Source: Tritrichomonas musculus (Eukaryota; Parabasalia; Tritrichomonadida; Tritrichomonadidae). Taken from it: DNA of 64,000 bases. How positions within the stretch are numbered: position 1 is the first letter of the stretch; each line of letters starts with the position of its first letter. The notes beneath the pieces were generated by a model. That model did not search any database, had not been told where the DNA came from, and saw nothing but the letters and a program-made list of their open reading frames with translations. The stretch is from contig JAPFFF010000004.1 of assembly GCA_039105265.1 (NCBI GenBank), forward strand, positions 2,356,001 to 2,420,000, read 5' to 3'. Positions 54,180-64,000 of this stretch are shown one piece after another. The position numbers and the translations under genes are program-made.

Positions 54180-55391
54180 ATGATGTTCTTGTTTTTATTG
54201 ACTCTTGCTAAAAGTAAAAATTTGGCTTTGATATTTGCCGGATCTAATGAATGGAACAATTATCGTCATCAAGCTGATGCCTGGGCTATTTATCAAGAAT
54301 TAATTAAAAGGCAATTTGATAAAAATAACATCAGACTGGTTTGTTATGACGATATTGCTTATCATCCACAAAATAATTTTCAAGGAAAAATATTCCATGA
54401 TCTTGATCATAAAACAAATATTTATGGAGGTTCAGAATTAATAAACTACAAAAATAAAATTACAAAATCTACTTTTAAAGAAGCATTATTCGACTTGAAT
54501 GGAAATGAAGATGATAATCTTTTTATATATTATGTTGATCATGGAGCTGTTGGATTTATTAGTGTTCCAGATTCAGAAGAAGGTCATTTAACTGCCCCTT
54601 ATATTGCTGATGTTATGATAGAATTACACCAAAAAAAGTCATACAGAAATTGTATCTTTTTCATGCTAGCATGCCTTTCAGGATCAGTAGGCGAATATGT
54701 TGAAGAGAAATTAATTAAATCAAATATTAAAAATACAGCAATTATAACTTCAGCAGGAAATAATGAATCGTCAATGGGAAGTTATTATGACCCTTGGAAT
54801 GATATTACAATTTCTAGTCAATTTAGTATTAGTTTCATTGATAAAATTAGAGAAGACCCCGATTGTACTATTTCCAATTTGTTTGATTCGCTTGTTTTAA
54901 ATACAAAATACAGCACTCCTGTTTATTATGGTGATGAGAATCTCAAATTAATGAAAATTTCAGATTTCATTGGTACATCTACATCTGTTGAAAAAAAGTA
55001 CATCCTAAGGCCAAATCCAATTACTGATGAATTATTTGAACAGTTACATTATGAAAAATCAATAAATAAAGCCAAAGATTTGAATGAGAGGAAGATAATT
55101 AAGTCTGAACATGAAAAAGAAATGAACAAAACAAATAATCTCATTAATACATTAAATAAAATAGCATTAAAACTGAATTCTGCAACAAAAACTAAAAAAA
55201 TAACAAATCAAGAAAATGAATTCAAAGTAACTGATGATTATTTCGAGATACTTGAGCACTTTTCTAAATCATACGGCATAATTGAAACAAAAGATCATAA
55301 AAAATTTTCAGCATATTTATTAAAACTATCAAAGCTCGCATCTAAAGAAAAAGTTATTGAATCAATTGATGAAATATTAAAGAATAAATAA
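54180..55391 (+). CDS. Legumain-like C13 cysteine peptidase
   Basis: The 403-aa protein has a signal peptide (MMFLFLLTLAKSKN). It enters the caspase-fold C13 domain at ALIFAGSNEWNNYRHQADAW, a clear family signature. The catalytic histidine lies in IYYVDHGAVGF and the catalytic cysteine in MLACLSGSVGEY (legumain usually has EAC(E/L)SGS). The TSAGNNESSMG and DPWND segments agree with the family. The C-terminal 120 residues are Lys/Asn/Glu-rich and helical, as in the legumain prodomain. It should act as an asparaginyl endopeptidase in lysosomes or on the surface; legumain-1 of T. vaginalis is a known example. No membrane segment is present, which argues against GPI8. It is divergent from the LRAT-like gene, 290 bp apart. 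Confidence 0.93.
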   Translation: MMFLFLLTLAKSKNLALIFAGSNEWNNYRHQADAWAIYQELIKRQFDKNNIRLVCYDDIAYHPQNNFQGKIFHDLDHKTNIYGGSELINYKNKITKSTFKEALFDLNGNEDDNLFIYYVDHGAVGFISVPDSEEGHLTAPYIADVMIELHQKKSYRNCIFFMLACLSGSVGEYVEEKLIKSNIKNTAIITSAGNNESSMGSYYDPWNDITISSQFSISFIDKIREDPDCTISNLFDSLVLNTKYSTPVYYGDENLKLMKISDFIGTSTSVEKKYILRPNPITDELFEQLHYEKSINKAKDLNERKIIKSEHEKEMNKTNNLINTLNKIALKLNSATKTKKITNQENEFKVTDDYFEILEHFSKSYGIIETKDHKKFSAYLLKLSKLASKEKVIESIDEILKNK

Positions 55392-56646
55392 CAAAGATTA
55401 ATTCTTTATTTTTTTTTTTTTTTATTTTGTTTTTAAATGATTTTGAAACAAATTTTATTATTGGCAATAAATAAAGCAGACAAAAATAGAAAAGATTAAT
55501 TCAGAAACTAATATTCTATTAGTCTGTGAATAATTATATAGAAATAATCTGTTACGTAGAGCAAATTAATGAGATATTACAATATCATCTTATTTATATT
55601 TAACAGAATTGCTTTAAATAAAACAAAATGATTAAACATATAAATGAAAAGAATATGATTCTTCAAAATTAATTGATATTAACAAGTAATGGCATATTTA
55701 AACTAAAATAAAGTATTCAAATTTCCGATAATTTTAATATACATTTATCGTTTAATCTGTGAAAAAATACTGGATTAAATTCTAAAATATTTATTTATTT
55801 GATGTATACTATAAAATTTATCTAATTAAAGATTTTTTTTTTTATAAAATAAAGATTATTGGCACAAAATTTCTTCAAAAATAAGATTTATTATGTCAAA
55901 TTTTAAAATAATAGAAATTAAAATTGCAATAAATCATAATCAAACAATCCAAAACAAAGATTTAATCGGTTATCATTGTTCAGATTCTCCATAGTAAAAT
56001 TATGTTATTATTTTGAAAAATAAAAGATCATTCTTTTTATATATAGTTTTGATTCATATATATTAGTTCTCATGATTTAAACAGTTTTTAGCGAATGAAA
56101 CTAATTAGTTATAGTTTTTTATAAGCTGATAAATGTCTTGTTTTTTTCTTAAAAAGTTAAACTGGTTCATTTTTCGGTATTGTTGAATGAGTTTAACACA
56201 TCGAGTTAAGTTAAATAATAAATTAAAACAAGAATATAAATCATAGAATATCTTTAATGGGAACTTTAAGTATTTTTTTAAAGGGGTTGTTTATTTTCAA
56301 TATCTCAATTTTTGCTTTCTGCAAAAAAAGTTTTGTTTGTAAATTTATAATTAGCATCATTTATTTATTATCATTGTTGTGTAAAAATTTGTTTTTTCAT
56401 ATTACTTTGTCTTGTTTTTTTATTGAAAAAGTTGATCTTAACTTTTCTAAAGAATTTGTTGAAATTTGTTCAATATACAATATATAATTGTTTATATTTT
56501 GCAATAATATTAACATTTACTATATAATAAGCTATTTATTAACCAGGATAAAAGTTAAAATCTCATCTAATGATTTAACAAAGAATTCATGTCCAAACTC
56601 ATTCAAAGGAGTAGAATTCGATTTTTTGGGAGATATAACCTAACTA
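55392..56646. other. AT-rich spacer with a doubtful hydrophobic ORF
   Basis: A T run follows the legumain stop. A 76-codon hydrophobic frame at 56257-56487 (MGTLSIFLKGLFIFNISIF...) is mostly Phe/Ile/Leu from T-rich DNA and I do not count it as a gene. No other feature is supported. Confidence 0.5.
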
Positions 56647-56757
56647 TTTTCGATTTTTTCTAGAAAATGTCAAAAAATTGAGATTAAAAGGCAAAAACAT
56701 CCTATTTAATAATAAAAATCATTATTTTTGAACATTTTCTAGAAAAAAATCGAAAAG
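56647..56757. repeat. Long inverted repeat (hairpin) containing CTAGAAAATGT arms
   Basis: The left arm at 56647-56671 (TTTTCGATTTTTTCTAGAAA...) is the complement of the right arm at 56730-56757 (...TTTCTAGAAAAAAATCGAAA), about 24 bp with one base of slack, around a loop of about 60 bp. Each arm itself has the palindrome TTCTAGAA. It could be a small foldback element or a transcript hairpin; no gene is adjacent to assign it to. Confidence 0.7.
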
Positions 56758-56917
56758 TTGACAAATACTTTTATTGCCAAACAATTGGAGTCAAAATTAA
56801 ATGCACATATCACTATTAAGTATTTGATTTATCTTAAATATAAAAATAGGTTAATAAATTAAAATTATTCGTTTTAAATCTCTTTAACAATCAATTGATT
56901 TTTTTTAAAACAATGCA

Positions 56918-57200
56918 TTGAAGATAGTTTTCTTCAAATTTTCAATAACAATAACAGCTTGTAACCAGGATTGCTACGCCGTTCCAACAATGTTCAATCG
57001 ACGCCAAATGTGGGATTACTTCTCATCAATTCTGGATGAAGCTTTGGCAAACACTGAAGAGAACAAATTGTTCGTCAATTTGGGAAGTGGAACTTCATCG
57101 TTGTCTCTTTGTTAGAGGTAATCAGTCGCTGAGTACATGATGCTACGACTTGGAAACTATCTCGGATTCACACGACCGCTAGCTTTCTTTGGTATGATAG
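56918..57200 (+). pseudogene. Broken gene fragment of unknown family
   Basis: A patch of distinctly higher G+C. It reads ACNQDCYAVPTMFNRRQMWD, then FVNLGSGTSSLSL, and after a frame break MMLRLGNYLGFTRPLAFFG. The composition and codon use are those of a real gene, but it has no good start and is interrupted. I cannot name the family. It is the first of a series of gene pieces up to 60.6 kb. Confidence 0.45.
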
Positions 57201-57436
57201 TGTTTGATTTTATTAACAACAATTGTAATAATATAATAAAGTCAATAGATCTATAGAAGAAAAAAAAAGACAATTTAATTAGATTCAATGATGAATATTT
57301 GTAGTATGAATATTATATAATGGAGAAGAAAAGATGATTCAATAGACTCAACAATAAAAAAATATTCTAAAAGATGAAAAGGGTGATTTTGTTTATTATT
57401 ATTTTATATAACATGATATATATCTCTTTTTTCTTA

Positions 57437-58010
57437 TTAATTTTCTTGGTTTTCAGTAAAGAGCAGCACTGTTGGTAATTTCGACTTTTTGAAAAGAGGT
57501 GCAAAAGTTAAAATGAATAAAATGAGTGTCAAAATTGTTGTTGAAAGGTCACATATTGTATAAGAAAACATTTGCTTCACTGGGTCGTCGCGGTAGATCA
57601 CTGCCATTACTTTTGATGCAACATACAAAGAAATCAATTGGGAAAACAACACAATATTTGAGTACAACATTTTATTCACAACTACGAAGAGAACATGAGA
57701 TAGTCAAAAGAGCATAATTAAGAGTTGTTATCATTCTTTTGTAGTTGTTTTGTGATAAACAAAAAGTGGCAGCTGTCAAAAAACTAACAGAAAGGGCCAT
57801 GGGTAAAGGATTGCCAATTAGAAAGATTTTCTGAAGAACATTGTAAACCTCAATAACGTCAGTTTTGAATGACTCAGAGGCAGATGAAGATATCATGAAA
57901 AGAATAAGAAGAAGTCGGCAGAAGATCGTAAATCCAAACAGGAATCATTGATAATAGCATGAAAAGTATGATTCCATTTTGGATAATTTCTACTATTTGA
58001 ATAAAAATAA
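57437..58010 (-). pseudogene. Broken multi-pass membrane protein gene
   Basis: Minus-strand frames succeed each other through this region: IIQNGIILFMLLSMIPVWIY, then MISSSASESFKTDVIEVYN with AALSVSFLTAATF-like hydrophobic helices, then MLYSNIVLFSQLISLYVAS and a last helix TTILTLILFILTFAPLF before TENQEN and a stop at 57437. At least two frame changes separate them (near 57695 and 57900-57960). Four or five membrane segments are visible, suggesting part of a 7TM-type or channel protein. The family is not recognised. Confidence 0.5.
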
Positions 58011-58617
58011 ACAATTTATTGACTGATTTGGCCATTTATATCTTCAATAGGTAACCTATTGAAATCAAACCACACTTTAATAAAATGTTTTTATGGGCTT
58101 GCAATTGTAATTTACTGAATGATTTACTTTATAATGGCACGTTAATGTATAATTGGTACAAAAATTTATCAATGAACATCCTTAAATCTAGATTCTGGAA
58201 TTTGAAGGTTCAAGACAGAAAGCTCTATCTCTCGGATATCTTTCGATCTAGTTTCTGGAACTTAGTACATCTTTCGTCTCACGCGCTAGCATCCTCCACT
58301 TCTCACTTTGTTCACGTGGAATATGAACAACTAGGATTCGATCTTTAATGGAGGAATACAAGCACGTGAACAAATATAATGGCGCTTTTTTTGAAACAAG
58401 CATTCAAAAAGTGACAACGCTCTCAAATTATAGGCTATATTGAACGATCACCTTTAAGGTCAAATTAAGGATAGGATTTTATATAGGCCAGATTCTATAG
58501 TCTTTATCCAGATTTGAGGTGAAAAGTTAAAAAAAAAAAAAAAAAAAAATAAGTCGTTGTGTCTTGATTTAAAGCATGGTAAAATCATATCACTTTTATT
58601 TTTGATTTATAAATCAA
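58011..58617. other. Spacer with a GC-richer patch and an A run
   Basis: A patch at about 58180-58380 is less AT-rich than its surroundings and its minus strand shows a short coding-like run (RILVVHIPREQSEKWRML), perhaps another gene scrap. An A run lies at 58529-58549. No intact gene is visible. Confidence 0.4.
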
Positions 58618-59961
58618 ATGCAATATCAACAAATCGAAAGTCTTGGTGATGTTATAGCAAAAGCCGAGAAAAAGATTAAGAGCTATATTGAACAAGGAAA
58701 AAGCAGCAATATGGTCATTTTGCATGCATCTTATCTGGAAAAGAAGTTAAAGTTGTTCCAGTTCGAAGAAGAGATGCCAAACTTGAATATCCGTGTATCA
58801 AAGAAGGAGGAAATTCAGAAACAACTATACCTAACATTATGATTGATCTTGAACATGATATTCTATATGGAGATTGCCCAGGCTTTGAAGATTCAAATGG
58901 AACACAACAAGAAATTGTTAATGCATTTGCAATTAATTATTTACTAACGATGCTCACAGGTGGAAGCAACAAAATCAAAATTTTGTTAGTTATTGGTTCA
59001 GATGAAATTGTTGCAAGTCGATCAAAATCAATCTATCTGAATTTTCAACGAATGGAAGAAATGTTCCCAAATAAAAAAGAACTAAAAAATGGAGTTGGAA
59101 TTATTTTTACTAGAGCCGATCCTTGTAAAGAAGGTATTGATTACATCGAGCAATTAAATGAAGAAGCAAAACCTCTTGTTAAAGAGTGGTGCAATTTTTT
59201 CATGGAACATGAAGACCGAGTATTTACATTACCAAAGGTTACACGCAATGATATAGATAAGGAGTATGAATATGAACAAAAAGGAAAGCTTATCGAATTC
59301 TTAACAAAAGATCAACTTATTTATCCAAATCATTTCATATCATTAAGTGAAACTGCCAAAAAAGATTTAGAAAAAGAGCTAAATAAACGAAGAGAATTAC
59401 TTGATGATTTATTAACATTAATATTTGAAACAATATATAGCCAAATTAACAAAATCGACAAAACTGAAAAAGCTAATGAATGGTCAAATATATTACAAAG
59501 ATTCATACAACTAGAAATTCATGATATTAAAGAGCTGAGAAATGCACTGAAGAACAATTTAAATAATGATTGTTTAGCATCACTTTCAAATTATCTCCAA
59601 AGTTTGGATGATTTTGAAGCATTTGATTCATTTATAAGTCAAGTTATAAATATTCAAACTAATACAAAAAATATTTCGATCTAAAGCAACAATTGCTATT
59701 AGTCAATTAAATTTAATTAAACAGCATGTTCAAACGATGGAATTACGAGAGAAAGATTTGAAGAATCAAAAAGAATTATTAAGAAAACAAGAACAAATTA
59801 CACAAGATCTCAGATCTCGATTAGATGATCAAATGAATGAATCAAATAAAATAAGACAAGAGATGCAAAATCAAATGAATGAATCAAATCGAATCAGAAA
59901 AGAGATGGAACAACAAATGAAAAATCACAATGATGAACTAAAAAAAATGAATGAAGAATGA
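58618..59961 (+). pseudogene. AIG1/GIMAP-like GTPase gene lacking its P-loop, with coiled-coil tail
   Basis: Three consecutive frames make up one gene. The first (from 58618) has a helical start IESLGDVIAKAEKKIKSYI and reaches GKSSNMVI. Where the P-loop GxxxxGKS should follow, the sequence is missing and the frame changes near 58725. The correct frame then reads SGKEVKVVPVRRRDAKLEY. The GTPase core is evident in 58839-59684: the G3 motif DCPGFEDSNGT, a long switch helix, and the G4-like FTRADPC. A frame change near 59680 leads into a heptad-rich tail (QDLRSRLDDQMNESNKI). Trichomonads have many such AIG1-like proteins. Without a P-loop this copy cannot bind nucleotide normally, so I call it a decaying member. 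Confidence 0.72.
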
Positions 59962-60032
59962 ATTTATATAAAAATTATGACATGGTAGAAATCAAAAAAA
60001 ATTTGGTTATCTTTCTAGTATGGATAATAATT

Positions 60033-60107
60033 TTAATTATTGGGATTACAATCCATTTCATCTGCTAATGTTTCTAATAAACCTTTAACTTCTTCTTTAT
60101 TTTCATA
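60033..60107 (-). pseudogene. C-terminal scrap of an unidentified protein
   Basis: The minus strand reads YENKEEVKGLLETLADEMD then CNPNN and a stop at 60033-60035. It has the acidic helical character of a real C-terminus, but is only about 24 codons long with no start. It lies between the AIG1-like and F5/8C-like remnants and is transcribed opposite to both. Confidence 0.3.
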
Positions 60108-60160
60108 AAAATATGAAGAATTCCATTAATTAAAATATGAAGAATTCCAAAAAAAATTGA

Positions 60161-60598
60161 TTTCATGATGAATGTATTATTGAAATCACTTCAAATTCAA
60201 TTAATGGTGATAATTTTTTGCCCAGAAATCTTGTTGATTATAAATCAAGCAATTCATATGCTTCCAAAAATTATATAAACAGCTATTTTTGCATTGACTT
60301 AATAGATCAAAGAATTCAAATTCATGATTATGTAATAAGGAATCCCGAGTATACAGAAAATTTTCATTTGGAAGACTGGGTTCTTGAAGTATCTAATGAT
60401 AAAACCAATTGGATAACGATTGATTCGAGATGCTTAAAGGGGACTGATACATATTTGTGTAAAGTAAAATGGCCATCGAAAAATTTTTATCGATATATTA
60501 GAATCAGACAAACTGGAAAAGCATATACGGATGACAAATTTCCATACATATTTGGAGTTCGTTCAATTGATTTTTATGGAAAATTTTTACGACCATAA
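60161..60598 (+). pseudogene. F5/8 type C (discoidin-like) domain, N-terminally truncated
   Basis: The frame is open from 60161 to the TAA at 60596-60598 (145 codons). It begins FHDECIIEITSNSINGDNFL, then LVDYKSSNSYASKNYINSYF, WVLEVSNDKTNWITIDSR, a FYRYIRIRQTGKAY strand and the ending GVRSIDFYGKFL. This is the galactose-binding-like F5/8C fold as found at the C-terminus of many trichomonad BTB-domain proteins. There is no ATG in the first 100 bases of frame and the BTB half is missing, so this is a 5'-truncated copy rather than a working gene. Confidence 0.75.
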
Positions 60599-60981
60599 TT
60601 CAAATGAATTTCAAATTACTTTAATTTTAAATAAACAATAAAACTTTATATAAATATGTATACAGTCGTGTATAAAATATTATAGTAAAAAATTTTTTAT
60701 TTTGATGCAATCAGGGATGTTAATCGGGGGCCTAGGTCTTCCTCGAAAATTAACCTGAACCACTTTTCGAGTAAAATTTTTCCCAATTCTTGTATATCTC
60801 GAGGGGACATATTGCCATCAGTAATACAGGGTGGTAAAAAAGTCCGTTCGTCAGGGTTTTCTACAATGTATAGTTAACACTACTATTTCATGAATTCCAA
60901 CAATGAACTCTGATGTTCTTGATATATTACATTTGAAAAAAATCTTTAAATATTTTAATATTAAAAAAATGTTTATTAAAT
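60599..60981. other. Spacer with two transposon-terminus-like words
   Basis: TATACAGTCGTGTATAAAAT at about 60659-60678 and TACAGGGTGGTAAAAAAGTC at about 60825-60844 each resemble the outer ends of Tc1/mariner elements, and the 60714-60870 patch is GC-richer than its flanks. No matching inverted partner was found, so these are only hints of old insertions. Confidence 0.35.
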
Positions 60982-63900
60982 TTAACTTAAGAATATTTCT
61001 TTTCCTTTATATTGCAACAATAACTTTATTATTTCAAAATTATTGTAATCAACGGCTATACTAAAGGCACTTTTATGAAACCATATCAATTAAAACAGTT
61101 TCATAAAAATTAATAAATTGTAATTAGATGAAAAAATAATTATTTTACAAACAGTATTTAATTGGAAAATGAAATCGTATGAAAATAATTGAAAAACAGG
61201 ATTAAAGAGACTATTTTTTAAAAATTATTTTTACATTAACATCAATTTTTGGATTTTCTAGCAAAATCTTTACTGCTTCTTTGTTACTTTGTTGAATGGC
61301 AATGATTAGTGGAGTAGTTTGAAATTTAAATAAAACATCATTGAAAAGGTTAAATATGAATATCATAAATCAATAATTATAAAAAAACGTAATTAATTAC
61401 AATGAATATAAAATACCATAAAAATAAATAAAAAAATTGTATAAAATATCAATGAATTAAAACTGAATTAAAGAGAATAAAAGTCAAAATAGTTTTTAGA
61501 TTAACATCAATTTTTGGGTTTGATAATAATGATTTTATAATTTCCATGTTACCTTTTCTCAAAGCAACTGTTAATGGCGTTTTATTAATAAATATAAATC
61601 AAACCGTATAAAATTTTATATTGGAATTTTATAAGAAATAATTAACATAGAAATGATATAAAAAAATAAGATAAGCTAATTCTATTAAAACAAATAAAAT
61701 GAACTTCATTAAAATATCAAATTATTAATTGAATTAAAAAAAATAATGGTGAAATGAAAAAATTAAATTCATATAAGGAATTTCATTATTTTTTAAAAAT
61801 ATTATAAAATTTCATGAAAATATATATTTGCTAATTTTATAAAGGAGCTATTAATTATAACATAATAAAAATATTTTAATGAATGGTATAAATATTTTAT
61901 TTGGTTTTAAACTTTAAAAAATATTTTTAGAAAAATACTACACATATTTACATCAATATTTGAATGTGATAATAAATACTGAACTATATTTTCATTACCT
62001 CCTTTAACTGCAGCTATTAAAGCAGTGGTATGAAATAAATTTTTTAAATTTCATAAATTCATTTTTTTATTAAATGCTATGAAAATAATAAAATGTAAAC
62101 TAAATAAAAAGAAAATGGATTAAAATTTTATCAAAACAGCATATATTAATTTTATTAATATTTTCCAAAAAATTGTATTTAATTAAATCAATAAAAACTT
62201 CAATAAAATAAAAAAAAACTTCATTTATCAAAATTAGAATAAAATTGTATAAGTTATATTTTGTTTAAACCCTATCAAAATAATTTTGCATGAATTTCAT
62301 GAATTAAATTAAAACTAAAATTAAATCAAAATTTTGAATAGAAATGTGATTAAAATTCGAATATTTAAATGTGATTAAAAAATAATTAAATTTTGTTCAA
62401 AAACTAAAATTTGAATTTGATGAAATAATTTGGAAAGAACTTTATAATTATGAGTGATATAAAATGCTATGAAATATATAAATAAAATTAATTTCTGGTT
62501 TACATCAATATCTGGCTTTGCTAACAAAAGTTTAACAATTTCTTCATTTCTGATACCAATTGCAAGTAATAAAGCATTTGTCTGAAATTAATGTAAATAA
62601 TTTCATTAAAAAAATACTTTAATTTTATTTATAAAAAAATATTGAATTTTATTAAAACCATTTTTTCGAAATTTCATAAAAAAAGGAATAGAATGTCACA
62701 AAAAATATAAATTTTTATTTCATAAAATCATTATATCTAAAATTATATTGAAATAATAATTGCAAAATTTTATTAGAAAAATTTAAAATATAACAAAATG
62801 AAAATATTTTTGATGAATTTCATTCAAATTTTATATTTTAGAATATCATAAATCATAAATATTGAATATAATAAAAAAATAAAAACAAGAAATTTGATGA
62901 TAAATTCAAATTGAAAATGTCATCAAAATATTGAATATTGAATATAATTAAAATATTATTAATAAAATTTCATTATTATATTTAATATGGAACATTATTA
63001 CAAACATTAATCAAATATCATAAAATCATAATAATGAATTTCATTAAAAATTATTTTAAATATTATTAATTCTTTTAATTTAAAACATCATTTAATTCGA
63101 AAAATAAATAGAATTATAACATAAATATAAAAACTTCATCATTTTATTTGATTGAAACTTCATTTAAAATATAAGTAGAAATGTGATAAATATAATGAAT
63201 GGCAAATATCATTTAAATATTTAATAAAATGTGATTAAAAAGGATAATTAAAATTGAATTAATAAATAAATTAAAAGAAATTGTATTTAAGTAAGTAATT
63301 AGAAATGATTTTACAATTTACATCTATTCTCGAGTCTGCTAATAAAAGTCTGACAATTTCTACATTTTTTTTCTTTACTGCGATAGCTAATGCATTGCTT
63401 TCATAAAATAAAAAAATTATCAATTTCGTGAAATGACCAAATTAAAAACAATAATAAAATTTTAAAATTAAAATATAATTAAAACAACAAAATTAAACTT
63501 TAAAAGCATACAAAAGTGAAACACAATTCAAATTAATATGAAACTTTATTGAAATGATTTAATATAAATAGAATAACGATTTTTTAAATATAAATTCCAT
63601 GAAATATAAAATTGAGAAATATCATTAAAACTGCAAATATGAAATATGACAAAAAAACTTCAAATGAAATTGTATTAAAAGAAATCATTAAAGAAATTGT
63701 ATTAAAATAAATGAGATGAAATTTCATAAATCAAATTAAATAAAACTGTATAAAAATATATTAATTTCAAAACTAATTTCATATTTATATCAATATTTGG
63801 ATTTGATAAAAGAAGTTGAATTATTTCAATATTTTCCATTTCAATTGCAACAGATAATGCCGTTTTTTAAGTCAATTAAATCAAATTTCATAAAATATTG

Positions 63901-64000
63901 CGTTTTTATTAATTTCATAAATAAAAAAAAGTATAAAATTGATTTAAAAAGCTAATTATTAATTATCGTCATTAAACAATTTATTGAATGCCATTAAAAA
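60982..64000 (-). CDS. Third interrupted ankyrin array (minus strand, 5' end outside window)
   Basis: Reading the minus strand from the right edge, ankyrin units lie at 63866-63783 (KTALSVAIEMENIEII), 63402-63316 (ALAIAVKKKNVEIVRLLL), 62584-62498 (ALLLAIGIRNEEIVKLLL), 62032-61946 (ALIAAVKGGNENIVQYLL) and 61583-61500 (KTPLTVALRKGNMEII). Two more are at 61321-61235 (TTPLIIAIQQSNKEAV) and 61074-60982 (KSAFSIAVDYNNFEIIKLLL, ending in a stop). All but the last end in D(V/I)N and none has a stop before that point. AT-rich spacers of 160-730 bp separate them. The N-terminal module and the KPIDYA-type tail seen in the other two arrays are not found here; the former must lie beyond the window, and the latter is absent or unrecognised. 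Confidence 0.68.
61075..63782 (-). repeat. Inter-unit spacers of array 3: the 24-26 nt motif on the minus strand
   Basis: On the minus strand the spacers show TTTTAATCACATTT and TTTCAATATAATTT words at about 24-25 nt steps (for example around 62340-62400 and 62740-62770). This is the same core and the same orientation relative to the ankyrin units as in arrays 1 and 2. Confidence 0.6.

Noticed and set aside
56257-56487. 76-codon hydrophobic membrane protein
   Set aside because: Composition is that of T-rich spacer (Phe/Ile/Leu), with no recognisable domain or conserved neighbour.
58085-58348. 87-codon plus-strand ORF
   Set aside because: No domain, and the GC-richer part reads more plausibly as a scrap on the minus strand; too weak to call a gene.
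60659-60844. Complete Tc1/mariner element between two terminus-like words
   Set aside because: The two words are not inverted complements of each other, the interval is under 200 bp, and no target duplication could be confirmed.

Overview
The window looks like a parabasalid (trichomonad) genome, most like Tritrichomonas. It is very AT-rich, genes are mostly single-exon, and there is no operon structure. It carries families typical of trichomonads: DUF3447/ankyrin proteins, BspA-like leucine-rich repeats, a Sel1-repeat kinase, clan CA and C13 cysteine peptidases, AIG1-like GTPases and BTB-type F5/8C domains. The species call is inference from content, not a match.

Region 1 (about 1-24.6 kb) is a conserved housekeeping stretch. 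It holds a gene tail, a small basic protein, a Tfb5/GTF2H5-like TFIIH subunit, an NSUN2-type RNA m5C methyltransferase divergent from a Nup93/Nic96-type nucleoporin, a CFAP100-like axonemal coiled-coil protein, a degraded DHH-motif gene, a TBC RabGAP, a GOST/lung-7TM-like membrane protein, tRNA-Gln(TTG), a UPF1-like SF1 helicase, tRNA-Arg(TCT), a giant coiled-coil protein and an AAAP amino-acid transporter.

Region 2 (about 24.6-47.7 kb) is accessory. It opens with nested repeats containing a complete 1464-bp Tc1/mariner-like non-autonomous element whose TA target can be read from a paralogous empty site. Two large genes follow (27552-31904 and 37642-42520). Each has an intact N-terminal DUF3447 exon and then a chain of single ankyrin repeats, every one separated by 0.2-0.7 kb of stop-filled AT-rich DNA. 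The spacers are built from a degenerate motif of about 24-26 nt with core TTTYAATNNNATT. A kinase with 16 Sel1 repeats, broken once at a CCCAAAA site, lies between them. A membrane-anchored papain-like protease and a DUF3447 protein fused to BspA-type LRRs follow.

Region 3 (47.7-64 kb) has a long AT-rich gap with a truncated second copy of the mobile element, a secreted 1151-aa protein ending in an LRAT/NlpC-like domain divergent from a legumain-like C13 peptidase, and a graveyard of gene fragments (56.9-60.6 kb). A third interrupted ankyrin array enters from the right edge on the minus strand (60982-64000).

The best candidate for something undescribed is the interrupted ankyrin architecture. 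In three arrays on both strands the ankyrin units stay open and well formed while the spacers are full of stops, carry no GT-AG pair that I can find, and share the same short-period motif oriented with the gene.
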